The notes below the pieces were generated by a model that saw only the letters and a program-made list of their open reading frames with translations, was not told where the DNA came from and ran no database searches. Shown here piece after piece: positions 51,780 to 60,916 of a stretch of DNA of 64,000 nt (the first letter of the stretch is position 1; every line of letters begins with the position of its first letter). This stretch comes from Marvinbryantia sp. GTDB lineage: Bacteria; Bacillota; Clostridia; Lachnospirales; Lachnospiraceae. The position numbers were made by a program, and so were the translations under genes. The stretch spans positions 1 through 64,000 of the forward strand of contig JAEDFS010000004.1 of assembly GCA_016297895.1 (NCBI GenBank), in the 5' to 3' direction.

Positions 51780-54700
51780 ATGAAGGCGTTTATCAGTCCT
51801 CTTCATGAACTGGAGGAGTTTGAACAGATACGTGCCAGACTGAAGAAAAATAAAGGGGTCATTCAGGTATCCGGGTGTATTGAAGCCCAGAAATCTCATT
51901 TCATGTACTGTGCAGGTCAGGGGATAGCCAGAAAGCTGATCCTGACCTACAGTGATCTCAGGGCAAAAGAAATCTACGAGAATTATCGATTTTTTGATAA
52001 AAGTGTGCTGCTGTATCCGGCAAAGGACCTGATCTTCTATCAGGCAGATATCCAGAGTCATCAGATCGGGCAGCAGAGAATGGCAGTGCTGAAAGCCCTG
52101 CTGGAAGAAGAGGATGTGACGGTGATCACCACACTGCCGGGCTGTATGGATCATGTGCTTCCCCTTTCTTATATCAAAGAACGGATCCTGGAATTTGAAA
52201 ATGACAGCGTGCTGGATATGGAGCGGCTGTCTGCGCAGCTTATTGAGATGGGGTATGAAAAAGTATCTCAGGTAGAGGGATACGGACAGTTTGCCGTCCG
52301 GGGAGGTATTGTGGATATTTTTCCTCTTACGGAGGAAAATCCGGTCCGGATCGAGCTGTGGGGCGATGAGATCGATTCCATCCGGGTCTTTGATGTAAGC
52401 AGTCAGCGCTCCATGGAAAATCTGGATCGGGTGCGGATCTATCCGGCGGGAGAACTGCCGATCAGCAGGGAGCAGGCCGAAAAAGCTGTGAAAAAGATGG
52501 AGCGGGAGGCGAAAAAACAGGAAGAAGCTTTCCGAAAGAATATGCAGACAGAGGAAGCCCATCGAATTAAAACCATGATGGGAGAGTGGAAAGAACGTCT
52601 CCTGGAACTGGAGGAGTATACGGGCCTTGACAGCCTGGTGCCCTATCTTTACGAGGAGACGGGTTCTTTCCTGGATTATTTCGGAGAGGATGCCCTGTAT
52701 CTTCTGGATGAGCCAAATCGAATCGCCCAGGAGGGAGCTGCGGTGGAGGCAGAGTTTTCGGATTCCATGACAAACCGTCTGGCCAGAGGGTATCTGCTTC
52801 CCGGGCAGACAAAGCTTCTGGACTCCGTATCTTCCGTGATCGGAAAACTGAACCGGAAAAACTGTCTGGGATTGTGCATCATGGATCTTCCAAAAGATGA
52901 ATGGAATATCTCAGCGACATTTGCCATGACAGTCCGCTCAGTCAGCGGGTACAACAACAGTTTTGAACAGCTTGTGAAGGATCTGAAACGGTGGAAAAAG
53001 GAAGGATACCGGGTCGCACTTTTAAGTGCTTCCAGAACAAGAGCGGGAAGACTGGCTGAAGACCTGAGAGAATATGAACTGAACAGCTTTTTTTCGGAGG
53101 ATCCCGACCGGGAGATCCAGCCGGGAGAGATCCTGGTTACCTGTGGAAATGCCCATCGGGGATATGAATATCCGCTGATCAAGTTTGCGGTGATCACGGA
53201 AAGTGATATTTTCGGAAAAGAGAAAAAGAAGCGGAAAAAAAGACGGACCTATGAAGGGCAGAAGATCCGGGATTTTACAGAACTGAATATCGGAGATTAT
53301 GTGGTTCATGAAAGTCACGGGCTGGGGATCTACCGGGGAATTGAAAAGATCGAGGTAGACCGGGTGACGAAGGACTACATGAAAATTGAATACAGCGGAG
53401 GAAGCAACCTGTATGTGCTGGCGACTCAGTCGGATGTGATTCAGAAATATGCCGGGGCCGATGCAAAGGCACCGAAGCTGAACAAGCTGGGCGGCCAGGA
53501 ATGGAATAAGACCAGGACCAGAGTGAAAAAGGCGGTGCAGAGCATTGCGAAAGAACTGGTGGAGCTTTATGCGGCAAGGCAGGAGCAGCAGGGATTTGTC
53601 TATGGACCGGATACGGTATGGCAGAGAGAGTTTGAGGAAATGTTTCCTTTTGAAGAAACAGAAGATCAGCTTCTTGCCATTGAAGCTGCCAAGAAGGATA
53701 TGGAAAGCCCGAAGATCATGGATCGTCTGATCTGCGGAGATGTGGGATTCGGAAAGACGGAGATCGCCATCCGTGCGGCATTTAAAGCTGTCCAGGAGGG
53801 AAAACAGGTGGTCTATCTGGTGCCTACCACGATTCTTGCCCAGCAGCATTATAATACCTTTGTCCAGCGTATGAAGGATTTTCCGGTCAGGGTGGATCTT
53901 CTGTGCCGTTTCCGGACGGCGGCGGAACAGAAAAAGACGCTGACGGATCTGAAAAAAGGACTGGTGGATATCCTGATCGGAACCCACCGGGTGCTGTCGA
54001 AGGATGTGGTTTTTAAAGATCTTGGACTTCTGGTAGTGGATGAGGAACAGCGGTTTGGCGTGACCCACAAGGAAAAGATCAAGCAGATGAAAAAAAACAT
54101 CGATGTGCTGACACTGACAGCGACGCCTATTCCCAGAACTCTCCATATGAGTCTGATCGGGATCCGGGATATGAGTGTGCTGGAAGAACCTCCTCAGGAA
54201 CGTGTGGGAATCCAGACCTATGTGATGGAATATAACGAGGAAATGGTGCGCGAGGCCATCAGCAGAGAGCTTGCCAGAGGCGGACAGGTGTATTATGTAT
54301 ATAACCGGGTGAACACTATCGCAGAGATAACCAACACTATTGCCAGGCTGGTGCCGGAGGCCAATGTAGCTTTTGCTCACGGACAGATGAAGGAGCGGGA
54401 GCTGGAGCGGATCATGTACGACTTCATCAACGGGGAGATCGATGTGCTGGTTTCGACGACCATCATTGAGACCGGACTGGATATTTCCAATGTAAATACC
54501 ATGATCATCCATGATGCGGATAATATGGGACTGTCCCAGCTGTATCAGCTGAGGGGACGTGTGGGACGGTCCAACCGGACGGCTTATGCGTTTCTGATGT
54601 ACCGGAGAAACAAGATGCTGAAGGAAGTGGCGGAAAAGCGGCTTCATGCCATCAGGGAGTTTACGGAGCTGGGAAGCGGCTTTAAGATCGCCATGCGGGA

Positions 54701-55325
54701 TCTGGAGATCCGGGGTGCCGGGAATCTTCTGGGAGCGGAACAGCACGGACACATGGAAGCCGTGGGATACGATCTCTACTGTAAGATGCTCAATGAGTCT
54801 GTGAAGGAACTGAAAGGGGAGATGGAACCCCAGGAGAGTTATCAGACGGTGATCGACCTGGATATCGATGCCTTTATTCCGGATAAATATATAAAAAATG
54901 AATACCAGAAGCTGGATATCTACAAGCGGATCGCCGCCATTGAAAGCCAGGAAGAATATGATGATATGCTGGAGGAACTGATGGACCGGTTCGGAGAACT
55001 GCCGAAAGCGGTGCAGAATCTTCTTTCTATTGCCAGACTGAAGGCAAATGCTCACAGGGCCTATGTGACAGAGATTTCCCAGAAGGGCGATTTTGTCAAG
55101 ATCGTCATGTATGAGCGGACTCCGGTGGATCCGGTGAAAATAGAGACAATGATCAAACACTATCTTGGAAAGATGAAGTTTGTCATTGAGACCAATCCTT
55201 ACTTTGTGTATTCCAGGCCCGGAAAGTCGGCAAAGGATAACGGGGACATTTTATCGCTTGCAGATGAGATCGTAGGAGAGATCCGGGGAATTCTTACGGT
55301 GCCGGACAAAGTGTCGGGACCGTAA
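51780..55325 (+). CDS. mfd: Transcription-repair coupling factor
   Basis: 1181 residues. Removes RNA polymerase stalled at lesions and recruits the excision repair machinery. UvrB-like N-terminal part (to about residue 350), RNA-polymerase-interacting CarD-like domain (DYVVHESHGLGIYRGIEKIEVD, near 500-520), RecG-type translocase with Walker A CGDVGFGKTEIAIRAAF, DEEQRFG and QLRGRVGRS, then the C-terminal TRCF domain. Complete, with no internal disruption. Confidence 0.96.
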   Translation: MKAFISPLHELEEFEQIRARLKKNKGVIQVSGCIEAQKSHFMYCAGQGIARKLILTYSDLRAKEIYENYRFFDKSVLLYPAKDLIFYQADIQSHQIGQQRMAVLKALLEEEDVTVITTLPGCMDHVLPLSYIKERILEFENDSVLDMERLSAQLIEMGYEKVSQVEGYGQFAVRGGIVDIFPLTEENPVRIELWGDEIDSIRVFDVSSQRSMENLDRVRIYPAGELPISREQAEKAVKKMEREAKKQEEAFRKNMQTEEAHRIKTMMGEWKERLLELEEYTGLDSLVPYLYEETGSFLDYFGEDALYLLDEPNRIAQEGAAVEAEFSDSMTNRLARGYLLPGQTKLLDSVSSVIGKLNRKNCLGLCIMDLPKDEWNISATFAMTVRSVSGYNNSFEQLVKDLKRWKKEGYRVALLSASRTRAGRLAEDLREYELNSFFSEDPDREIQPGEILVTCGNAHRGYEYPLIKFAVITESDIFGKEKKKRKKRRTYEGQKIRDFTELNIGDYVVHESHGLGIYRGIEKIEVDRVTKDYMKIEYSGGSNLYVLATQSDVIQKYAGADAKAPKLNKLGGQEWNKTRTRVKKAVQSIAKELVELYAARQEQQGFVYGPDTVWQREFEEMFPFEETEDQLLAIEAAKKDMESPKIMDRLICGDVGFGKTEIAIRAAFKAVQEGKQVVYLVPTTILAQQHYNTFVQRMKDFPVRVDLLCRFRTAAEQKKTLTDLKKGLVDILIGTHRVLSKDVVFKDLGLLVVDEEQRFGVTHKEKIKQMKKNIDVLTLTATPIPRTLHMSLIGIRDMSVLEEPPQERVGIQTYVMEYNEEMVREAISRELARGGQVYYVYNRVNTIAEITNTIARLVPEANVAFAHGQMKERELERIMYDFINGEIDVLVSTTIIETGLDISNVNTMIIHDADNMGLSQLYQLRGRVGRSNRTAYAFLMYRRNKMLKEVAEKRLHAIREFTELGSGFKIAMRDLEIRGAGNLLGAEQHGHMEAVGYDLYCKMLNESVKELKGEMEPQESYQTVIDLDIDAFIPDKYIKNEYQKLDIYKRIAAIESQEEYDDMLEELMDRFGELPKAVQNLLSIARLKANAHRAYVTEISQKGDFVKIVMYERTPVDPVKIETMIKHYLGKMKFVIETNPYFVYSRPGKSAKDNGDILSLADEIVGEIRGILTVPDKVSGP

Positions 55326-55346
55326 CGAAAAACTCATATAAAATGA

Positions 55347-55375
55347 TTGCGGGAATGCAGAAAAAGCGATATACT
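55347..55375 (+). promoter_or_regulatory. Promoter of the PrsA-like lipoprotein gene
   Basis: TTGCGG (55347-55352), a 17-bp spacer and TATACT (55370-55375). Confidence 0.65.
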
Positions 55376-55434
55376 AAATGATAGATTGTCCGAAAAAGAA
55401 ACGGAACTTAATATTACTGAAGGAGATATAGATC

Positions 55435-56604
55435 ATGAAGAAGTTAGGAAAAAAACTGGCGTCAGCGGGACTGATTGCCGGAATGACCATGTCTGTACTG
55501 ACAGGCTGCTCTTCCGCCAATGTCAATGCGACTGTGGCAACGATGGATGGACAGGAGATCAAGCTGGGTGAGGTGCTGGTGGCTCTGCGTACCGGTCAGG
55601 CAAGTACAGAAAGTTACCTTGGTTCCCTGTTTGGAGACGGAAATATCTGGGAACAGGATCTGATGGGAAGCGGAGAGGCTTACGGAGTGTCCTATAAAGA
55701 GCAGGTCATGGAATCGTTTAAGGAAAGACTGATTCTGGAAAAACATATGGCAGATTATGGGATCGAACTGACAGAAGAGGAAAAGACGGCGATCTCCGAT
55801 GCGGCAGATCAGTTCCTGGCAGACAATTCCAAAGAGGTGCTTAAGGAGATCGGAGCTGATAAAGATACGGTAAGCCGGGTGCTGACCCTGTATACCATCG
55901 AGGCCAAGATGTCCAGTGCTATCAAGGCAGAAGCGGATACCAATGTCACTGATGAGGAAGCAGCCCAGAAGACCATCGAATATGCACTGTTCAGCACAGC
56001 CAATACCACAGACGAGGAAGGCAAGACAGTTGAGCTGACAGAGGAAGAAAAAGAAGCAGTGAAAAAGCAGGCCCAGGATACCATTGATCTGGTGAAGGGC
56101 GGAGAGGCTTTTGCAGATGCGATCAAAGAAGTGGATGCGAATAAGACAACACTGACTAACTCTTATGGAGCGGACAGTGTGTTATCAGAGGCTCTGACGA
56201 CAGCTGCAGATCAGCTCAAGGACGGAGAGATCTGTGCGGAACCGGTGGAGACAGAGAACGGCTGGTATGTAGTGCAGATGGTAACCACCTTTGATGAGGA
56301 AGCAACAGAGCAGAAGAAGGAAGAAATCATTTCCGACAGACAGAATGAGCGGTATCAGGAAGTATTGGAAGGCTGGGAGACGGAGAGCTTTGAGATCAAC
56401 AGCAAAGTGTGGGATAAGGTTACCTTTGCGGATAAGTTTGTGCTGAAGTCAGAGGAAACGGAAGCAGAGACTGCAGAGGCAGCGACGGAAGCAGAGGCTA
56501 CCGAGGCAGCAGCGGAAACAGCAGCCACTGAGGAAGAAACAGAGACTGCAGAAGCAGCAACCACAGAGGCTGCAAGTGAGACAGAGAGTGAAACAGTAAA
56601 ATAA
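55435..56604 (+). CDS. PrsA/SurA-like foldase lipoprotein
   Basis: 389 residues. Lipobox VLTGCSS (Cys near residue 25) makes it an outer-face lipoprotein. A SurA-N-like helical region (ESFKERLILEKHMADYGIELTEEE) surrounds a parvulin-like part with LKDGEICAEPVETENGWYVVQM, the end strand of a PPIC rotamase domain. The C-terminal 50 residues are an Ala/Glu/Thr low-complexity tail, unusual for the family. Likely helps fold exported proteins such as the surface proteins of this window. Confidence 0.82.
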   Translation: MKKLGKKLASAGLIAGMTMSVLTGCSSANVNATVATMDGQEIKLGEVLVALRTGQASTESYLGSLFGDGNIWEQDLMGSGEAYGVSYKEQVMESFKERLILEKHMADYGIELTEEEKTAISDAADQFLADNSKEVLKEIGADKDTVSRVLTLYTIEAKMSSAIKAEADTNVTDEEAAQKTIEYALFSTANTTDEEGKTVELTEEEKEAVKKQAQDTIDLVKGGEAFADAIKEVDANKTTLTNSYGADSVLSEALTTAADQLKDGEICAEPVETENGWYVVQMVTTFDEEATEQKKEEIISDRQNERYQEVLEGWETESFEINSKVWDKVTFADKFVLKSEETEAETAEAATEAEATEAAAETAATEEETETAEAATTEAASETESETVK

Positions 56605-56616
56605 AGAAGACAGATC

Positions 56617-56656
56617 CTCCCGGCATGACAGTATGTAAGGTGCCGGGAGTTTTTTT
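56617..56656 (+). terminator. Terminator after the PrsA-like gene
   Basis: A 9-bp stem CTCCCGGCA (56617-56625) with TGCCGGGAG (56641-56649) followed by seven Ts. Confidence 0.88.
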
Positions 56657-56695
56657 CTACATGGGAAATTGCTTTGCGGTTTACAGGAGGCGGAT

Positions 56696-57376
56696 ATGAA
56701 AAAGAACTGTATCTTAGTGGTGGAGGATGAGCTGAAGCTGCTGCGCATTATGGAAGATTTTCTGAGCCTTCAGGGATATGAGGTGCTGAAGGCAGAGGAC
56801 GGGCAGGAGGCTCTGAATCGTTTTTATGAGAACAAATCCAGGATCGACATGATCCTGCTGGACGTGATGCTCCCTGAGATCAGCGGATATATGGTACTGA
56901 AGGAGATTCGCAAGACTTCCGATGTTCCGGTCATCATGCTGACAGCCAGATCTTCTGTGGAAGACCAGATGTGCGGGTTCGAAAAGGGAGCGGATGACTA
57001 TATTGTAAAACCCTATACCCTGGATCTGGTCAAACTTCATATCGAGGCGGTGCTGAAACGGGCCGGAAAGCTGAAAAACAGCCTGACTTTCGGCAAGATC
57101 ACGCTGGACCTGGCAGGACAGAAGGTGTACTGGAAGGATACTTATCTTGAAACGACCAGAAAAGAGTATGAGCTCCTTCTCTATTTTGTGGAACACAGTC
57201 ATGTGGTTCTTCCAAGGAACACCATCCTGGATGCAGTGTGGGGATATGATTATGTGGGAGATATCCGGACAGTGGATACTCTGGTCAAGCAGCTCCGGAA
57301 AAAACTGACGGAAGAGTGCGGGTATATTAAATCGGTATATGGTGTCGGGTATCTCTTTGAGGAGGATCAGCCGTGA
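56696..57376 (+). CDS. OmpR/PhoB-type response regulator
   Basis: 226 residues. Receiver domain with phospho-acceptor Asp56 (MILLDVMLPE), acidic pair in VVEDE and Lys in YIVKPYTL; then a winged-helix DNA-binding domain with TRKEYELLLYFVEH and RTVDTLVKQLRKKL. ATG 56696 follows AGGAGG. The GTG of the histidine kinase gene overlaps its stop, so both form one unit. Target genes unknown. Confidence 0.94.
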   Translation: MKKNCILVVEDELKLLRIMEDFLSLQGYEVLKAEDGQEALNRFYENKSRIDMILLDVMLPEISGYMVLKEIRKTSDVPVIMLTARSSVEDQMCGFEKGADDYIVKPYTLDLVKLHIEAVLKRAGKLKNSLTFGKITLDLAGQKVYWKDTYLETTRKEYELLLYFVEHSHVVLPRNTILDAVWGYDYVGDIRTVDTLVKQLRKKLTEECGYIKSVYGVGYLFEEDQP

Positions 57377-58677
57377 ACAGCATGAAACAGAAAAAGACGG
57401 AATGGAGAGTATGGCTTCCGGTCATGGCAGCATTCGCAGTGATCCTGATTTATTTCCTGGGAGCCTATCGGTTTTATACATGGATGAAGAGCAGGAAGAT
57501 GGAAAATGCCTGGGAGAGGCTGGAGGAGATGAATCTGGGCTCTCTGGAGGAAGAGGATGAAGAGATCCTGCATGGCTTTGAAATCAATAAAATGGAATTT
57601 CTGATCACCGACGGGGATTTCCGGTTGGTCTATAGCACCAGAAAGAGTGATGCGGAAACTCAGGTGGAGCAGTATATCAGAAAGAATCTGGACAGTTACA
57701 TGGAACAGCCGGAGGTTTCCGTGCGTCAGGGAAATGCCAACAGAATATTGAGAATGAGAGGAATCATTTCCGGCCATGGGGAACTGTTTTATGTGTTCAT
57801 CCGCCGGGATATCGGGACGGCAGGGGAGATCATCCGGTATGCGGGGCTGTATTTTACGGCAGGGATTCTGCTTGCGATACTTCTGGGTATTCCTATGTAT
57901 CTTACATATGGAAGAAAAAAACAGGCGGAGAGAGAACCGGCTTCTGCGGATAGGGGAAATCAGACCATGGAGCAGGTACGGAAAGAGTTTATTGCCAACG
58001 TGTCTCATGAATTGAAGACGCCTCTGGCAGTGATCTCAGGGCAGGTGGAAATGCTGCAGAGCATGGGAGATAAGATCGATCGGGATTATTATTTCGCTTC
58101 CATCCGGGAGGAGATCGATAAAATGTCAGAACTGGTGAGTGATCTTCTGGAGATCACGATTGTGGAGCATCGCATGGATGAAATGGAAATGAGTCCGGTC
58201 AATCTGTCGGAGATGATGGAATATCTGATCCTGAAATACGATGCGCTGTTCCGCAAAAACAGGATCCGTGTGAAGACCGGGATTGCAGAAGATGTTCAGG
58301 TATACGGAAACAGTATGTATCTGGAGCAGGCAGTCAATAATTATATTATGAACGCCTTTCAGCATACCGCTCAGGGAAAACGGATGGAGATCCGACTGGA
58401 AACCGAAGGAAATTTTGCAAGAATCGGCATATACAATGAAGGTGCGGGAATTTCTCCGGAGGACATGGAGCATATCTGGGAAAGCTTTTATCAGAATGGA
58501 AAAGCAAAACAGGGAAAAGAGCTGAAAGTCAGCAATGCTGGACTGGGACTTTATCTGGTAAAAAAGATCGTGGTACAGCATCAGGGAGAATGCGGGGCAG
58601 AGAATCGGAAAGATGGTGTGGAATTCTGGATCCGTATCCCCCTTCTTCCGGAAGAAAAAGCGAAACAGGGAGAATAG
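57373..58677 (+). CDS. Sensor histidine kinase
   Basis: 434 residues. Two membrane helices (about 15-35 and 155-180) flank an external sensing region of about 120 residues; then HisKA with phospho-acceptor His in FIANVSHELKTPLAVISGQ, the N box NNYIMNAFQHT, G boxes IYNEGAGISPED and NAGLGLYLVKKIV. External domain not recognised. GTG start overlaps the response regulator gene by 4 bp. Confidence 0.93.
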   Translation: MNSMKQKKTEWRVWLPVMAAFAVILIYFLGAYRFYTWMKSRKMENAWERLEEMNLGSLEEEDEEILHGFEINKMEFLITDGDFRLVYSTRKSDAETQVEQYIRKNLDSYMEQPEVSVRQGNANRILRMRGIISGHGELFYVFIRRDIGTAGEIIRYAGLYFTAGILLAILLGIPMYLTYGRKKQAEREPASADRGNQTMEQVRKEFIANVSHELKTPLAVISGQVEMLQSMGDKIDRDYYFASIREEIDKMSELVSDLLEITIVEHRMDEMEMSPVNLSEMMEYLILKYDALFRKNRIRVKTGIAEDVQVYGNSMYLEQAVNNYIMNAFQHTAQGKRMEIRLETEGNFARIGIYNEGAGISPEDMEHIWESFYQNGKAKQGKELKVSNAGLGLYLVKKIVVQHQGECGAENRKDGVEFWIRIPLLPEEKAKQGE

Positions 58678-58678
58678 A

Positions 58679-59833
58679 ATGAAAGAAAATCAGATTCTGA
58701 GAATATATGGAACGAATTATAAAGAGATGACAAAACGTCTTCTGGAAAAGGCAGAACTGGAAAAACGGATTCCGGGAAAAGAGTGCCGGATCGGGATAAA
58801 GCCTAATCTGGTATCCCCTACCCCGGCCTGCCTTGGAGCCACCACCCATCCGGAAGTAGTGGCAGGGATCATTGAGTATCTTCAGGAGAGGGAATTTCGG
58901 AAGATCGTGATGGCAGAAGGATCCTGGGTGGGAGACCGGACAGAGGAATCCGTGAAAGCGTGTGGATTTGACGTGTTATCGGAGACATACGGGGTGCCGT
59001 TTCTGGATACGCAGAAAGAGGGCTCTTTTGAACAGGACTGTGCAGGAATGAAACTGAATCTCTGCAATTGTCTGAAGGAGATCGATTTTATGATCAATGT
59101 GCCGGTGATGAAGGGCCACTGTCAGACCAAGATCACCTGTGCCCTGAAAAACATGAAAGGCATGATTCCGAACCGGGAAAAGAGGAGGTTTCATTCACTT
59201 GGACTTCATAAACCCATTGCTCATCTGGCAGCAGGCATTCACCAGGATTTTATTGTGGTGGACCACATCTGCGGAGACCTGGATTCGGAAGACGGAGGAA
59301 ACCCGGTTTCCTGCAACTGTGTCATGGCTGGGACGGATCCGGTGCTGATGGATGCTTATGTATGTTTTCTGCTTCATTATCAGACAGAGGAGGTCCCTTA
59401 TATTTCCATGGCGGAGGAACTGGGAATCGGTTCCGCCGATCTGAACCTGGCAGAGATCCTGGTATCCGCAGAACCCGGTAAGTGGATCAGCGAGCCTGCC
59501 GGGGAATCAAAACGGGAGCTGGAAACGAGACGCAGGATCGTGGATCTGAAGGATGTGGTGGAAGCGGTGGAATCCTGCAGTGCCTGCTATGCCTATCTGG
59601 TGCCGGCACTTGAGAAGTTAAAGGAGGAAGGTCTGTTATCCGGACTGGACGAGAGAATCTGCATTGGGCAGGGCTATCAGGGAAAACAGGGGAAGATCGG
59701 CATCGGAAGATGTACGTCGGGTTTTGCTTATCATGTAAATGGATGCCCGCCTACGGAGCAGCAGATCTATGATTTCCTTCGGGAGTATCTCACAGGCGGA
59801 AAGCTCAGCCGGGAAGGTTCTGAACCAGCGTAA
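58679..59833 (+). CDS. DUF362 domain protein
   Basis: 384 residues. The DUF362 pattern is clear: GIKPNLVSPTPACLGATTHPEVVAGIIEYL, VMAEGSWVGDRTEES, INVPVMKGHCQTKITCALKNMKGMIP and VMAGTDPVLMDAYVC. Cysteines in EAVESCSACYAYL near the C-terminus could bind a cluster. It begins 1 base after the kinase stop, so it is likely co-expressed with the two-component system. Biochemical role not established. Its 3' end overlaps the convergent AraC gene by 29 bp. Confidence 0.85.
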   Translation: MKENQILRIYGTNYKEMTKRLLEKAELEKRIPGKECRIGIKPNLVSPTPACLGATTHPEVVAGIIEYLQEREFRKIVMAEGSWVGDRTEESVKACGFDVLSETYGVPFLDTQKEGSFEQDCAGMKLNLCNCLKEIDFMINVPVMKGHCQTKITCALKNMKGMIPNREKRRFHSLGLHKPIAHLAAGIHQDFIVVDHICGDLDSEDGGNPVSCNCVMAGTDPVLMDAYVCFLLHYQTEEVPYISMAEELGIGSADLNLAEILVSAEPGKWISEPAGESKRELETRRRIVDLKDVVEAVESCSACYAYLVPALEKLKEEGLLSGLDERICIGQGYQGKQGKIGIGRCTSGFAYHVNGCPPTEQQIYDFLREYLTGGKLSREGSEPA

Positions 59834-60731
59834 GGGAATCATTTCGGACATATTCTTTCCGGTCCAGCTTGCGTTTGTAAAAGGAAAAGTTACGGGCACT
59901 GGAATCCGGAAGAGAGAGAAACTGAGTGGGAGTATACCCGGTATACTCCTTGAAGGTGCGATTGAAAGAACGGATGTTGCCAAATCCGCAGGAGAGGGCG
60001 ATATCCGTAATTTTTTTGCCGGAATCCCGAAGCATGGAAGCAGCCTGTTCGATCCGGACTGCATTCAGATAGGTGACGTAATTCAGCCCCACCAGTTTTT
60101 TGAAGGTCCGGGAAAAATGGCTTTCACTGAGATTCATCTTCTCGGCAGCAAAGGCAAGCGTGAGATCTTCTCCGTAATGTTCATCGATATAAGTGAGAAG
60201 CTGCTGCATATCACTGAGGGTGTCCAGACGATGGCTGTGTATCACAGACGCTTTGTCCAAACGGGGGTGGCAGCGGCGGAGACGGAAGATAAACTCCCTG
60301 AGCATGGCAGATACAATCTCCGGATAATAGGCCTGCCTTGAGGTCAGCTCTTCACTGACCTGAGAAAAAAGCCTGAGGACATCCTGTTCCATGTGATAGG
60401 TCTTCAGCATTTCGCAGGTGACGAGAGGATGAACGAAATGGGCATGGTGGTAGTGAGAACCGATTACGCCGGGGTTCAGGACGATAAAACTGAGGCAGTT
60501 TTCATATTCTCCGGAATCACTGTAATGAAAATCTCCGGTATCCACATAGACAAGATCACCGGCGCTGGCAGTAAATTCATCATCATTTACGCAGAAACGG
60601 GCCTGGCCGGAGCAGACATAGATCAGCTCCACCTCCTGATGCCAGTGGGCAAGGAAACTGATATTCTGATAGGATGCCTGCCAGACCATCAGGTCGGAAT
60701 CATAATTGCGCACTTCGTGAAAAGCTTTCAT
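59805..60731 (-). CDS. AraC-family transcriptional regulator (cupin plus HTH)
   Basis: 308 residues. N-terminal cupin-type sensor with HWHQEVELIYVCSGQARFCVND (split, residues 30-52), C-terminal double HTH with LAFAAEKMNLSESHFSRTFKKLVGLNYVTYLNAVRIEQA and ITDIALSCGFGNIRSFNRTFKEYTGYTPTQF. ATG 60731 is chosen for the GGAGGAG site. It is divergent from fucI and may control it in response to L-fucose (inference). Confidence 0.88.
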   Translation of the reverse strand: MKAFHEVRNYDSDLMVWQASYQNISFLAHWHQEVELIYVCSGQARFCVNDDEFTASAGDLVYVDTGDFHYSDSGEYENCLSFIVLNPGVIGSHYHHAHFVHPLVTCEMLKTYHMEQDVLRLFSQVSEELTSRQAYYPEIVSAMLREFIFRLRRCHPRLDKASVIHSHRLDTLSDMQQLLTYIDEHYGEDLTLAFAAEKMNLSESHFSRTFKKLVGLNYVTYLNAVRIEQAASMLRDSGKKITDIALSCGFGNIRSFNRTFKEYTGYTPTQFLSLPDSSARNFSFYKRKLDRKEYVRNDSLTLVQNLPG

Positions 60732-60843
60732 TTCATGCTCCTCCATTTTCATCGACTGGGAATCGTATCATTAGAATAACAAAAATAACAAAAAATGTCC
60801 ATATTCTAACATATTTTTGCGTGATTTTCACAAAGAAATGTAG

Positions 60844-60881
60844 TATAATACAGACACAGTGAAGCGTTTCGTTTGAGAAAC
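60844..60881 (+). promoter_or_regulatory. fucI promoter -10 and operator-like repeat
   Basis: A TATAAT box (60844-60849) with a weak -35, followed by an inverted repeat GTTTC-GTTTGA-GAAAC (60866-60881) and TGAAGCGTTTCG (from 60860), which resembles a catabolite-repression cre or LacI-type operator. Confidence 0.5.
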
Positions 60882-60916
60882 AAAAAAATCTATAGAAATT
60901 GGGAGGGAATTTTATA

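Noticed and set aside
53022..55160. A 712-codon open frame on the minus strand
   Set aside because: It is fully antisense to mfd, whose domains and motifs are complete; the antisense translation shows no recognisable motif.
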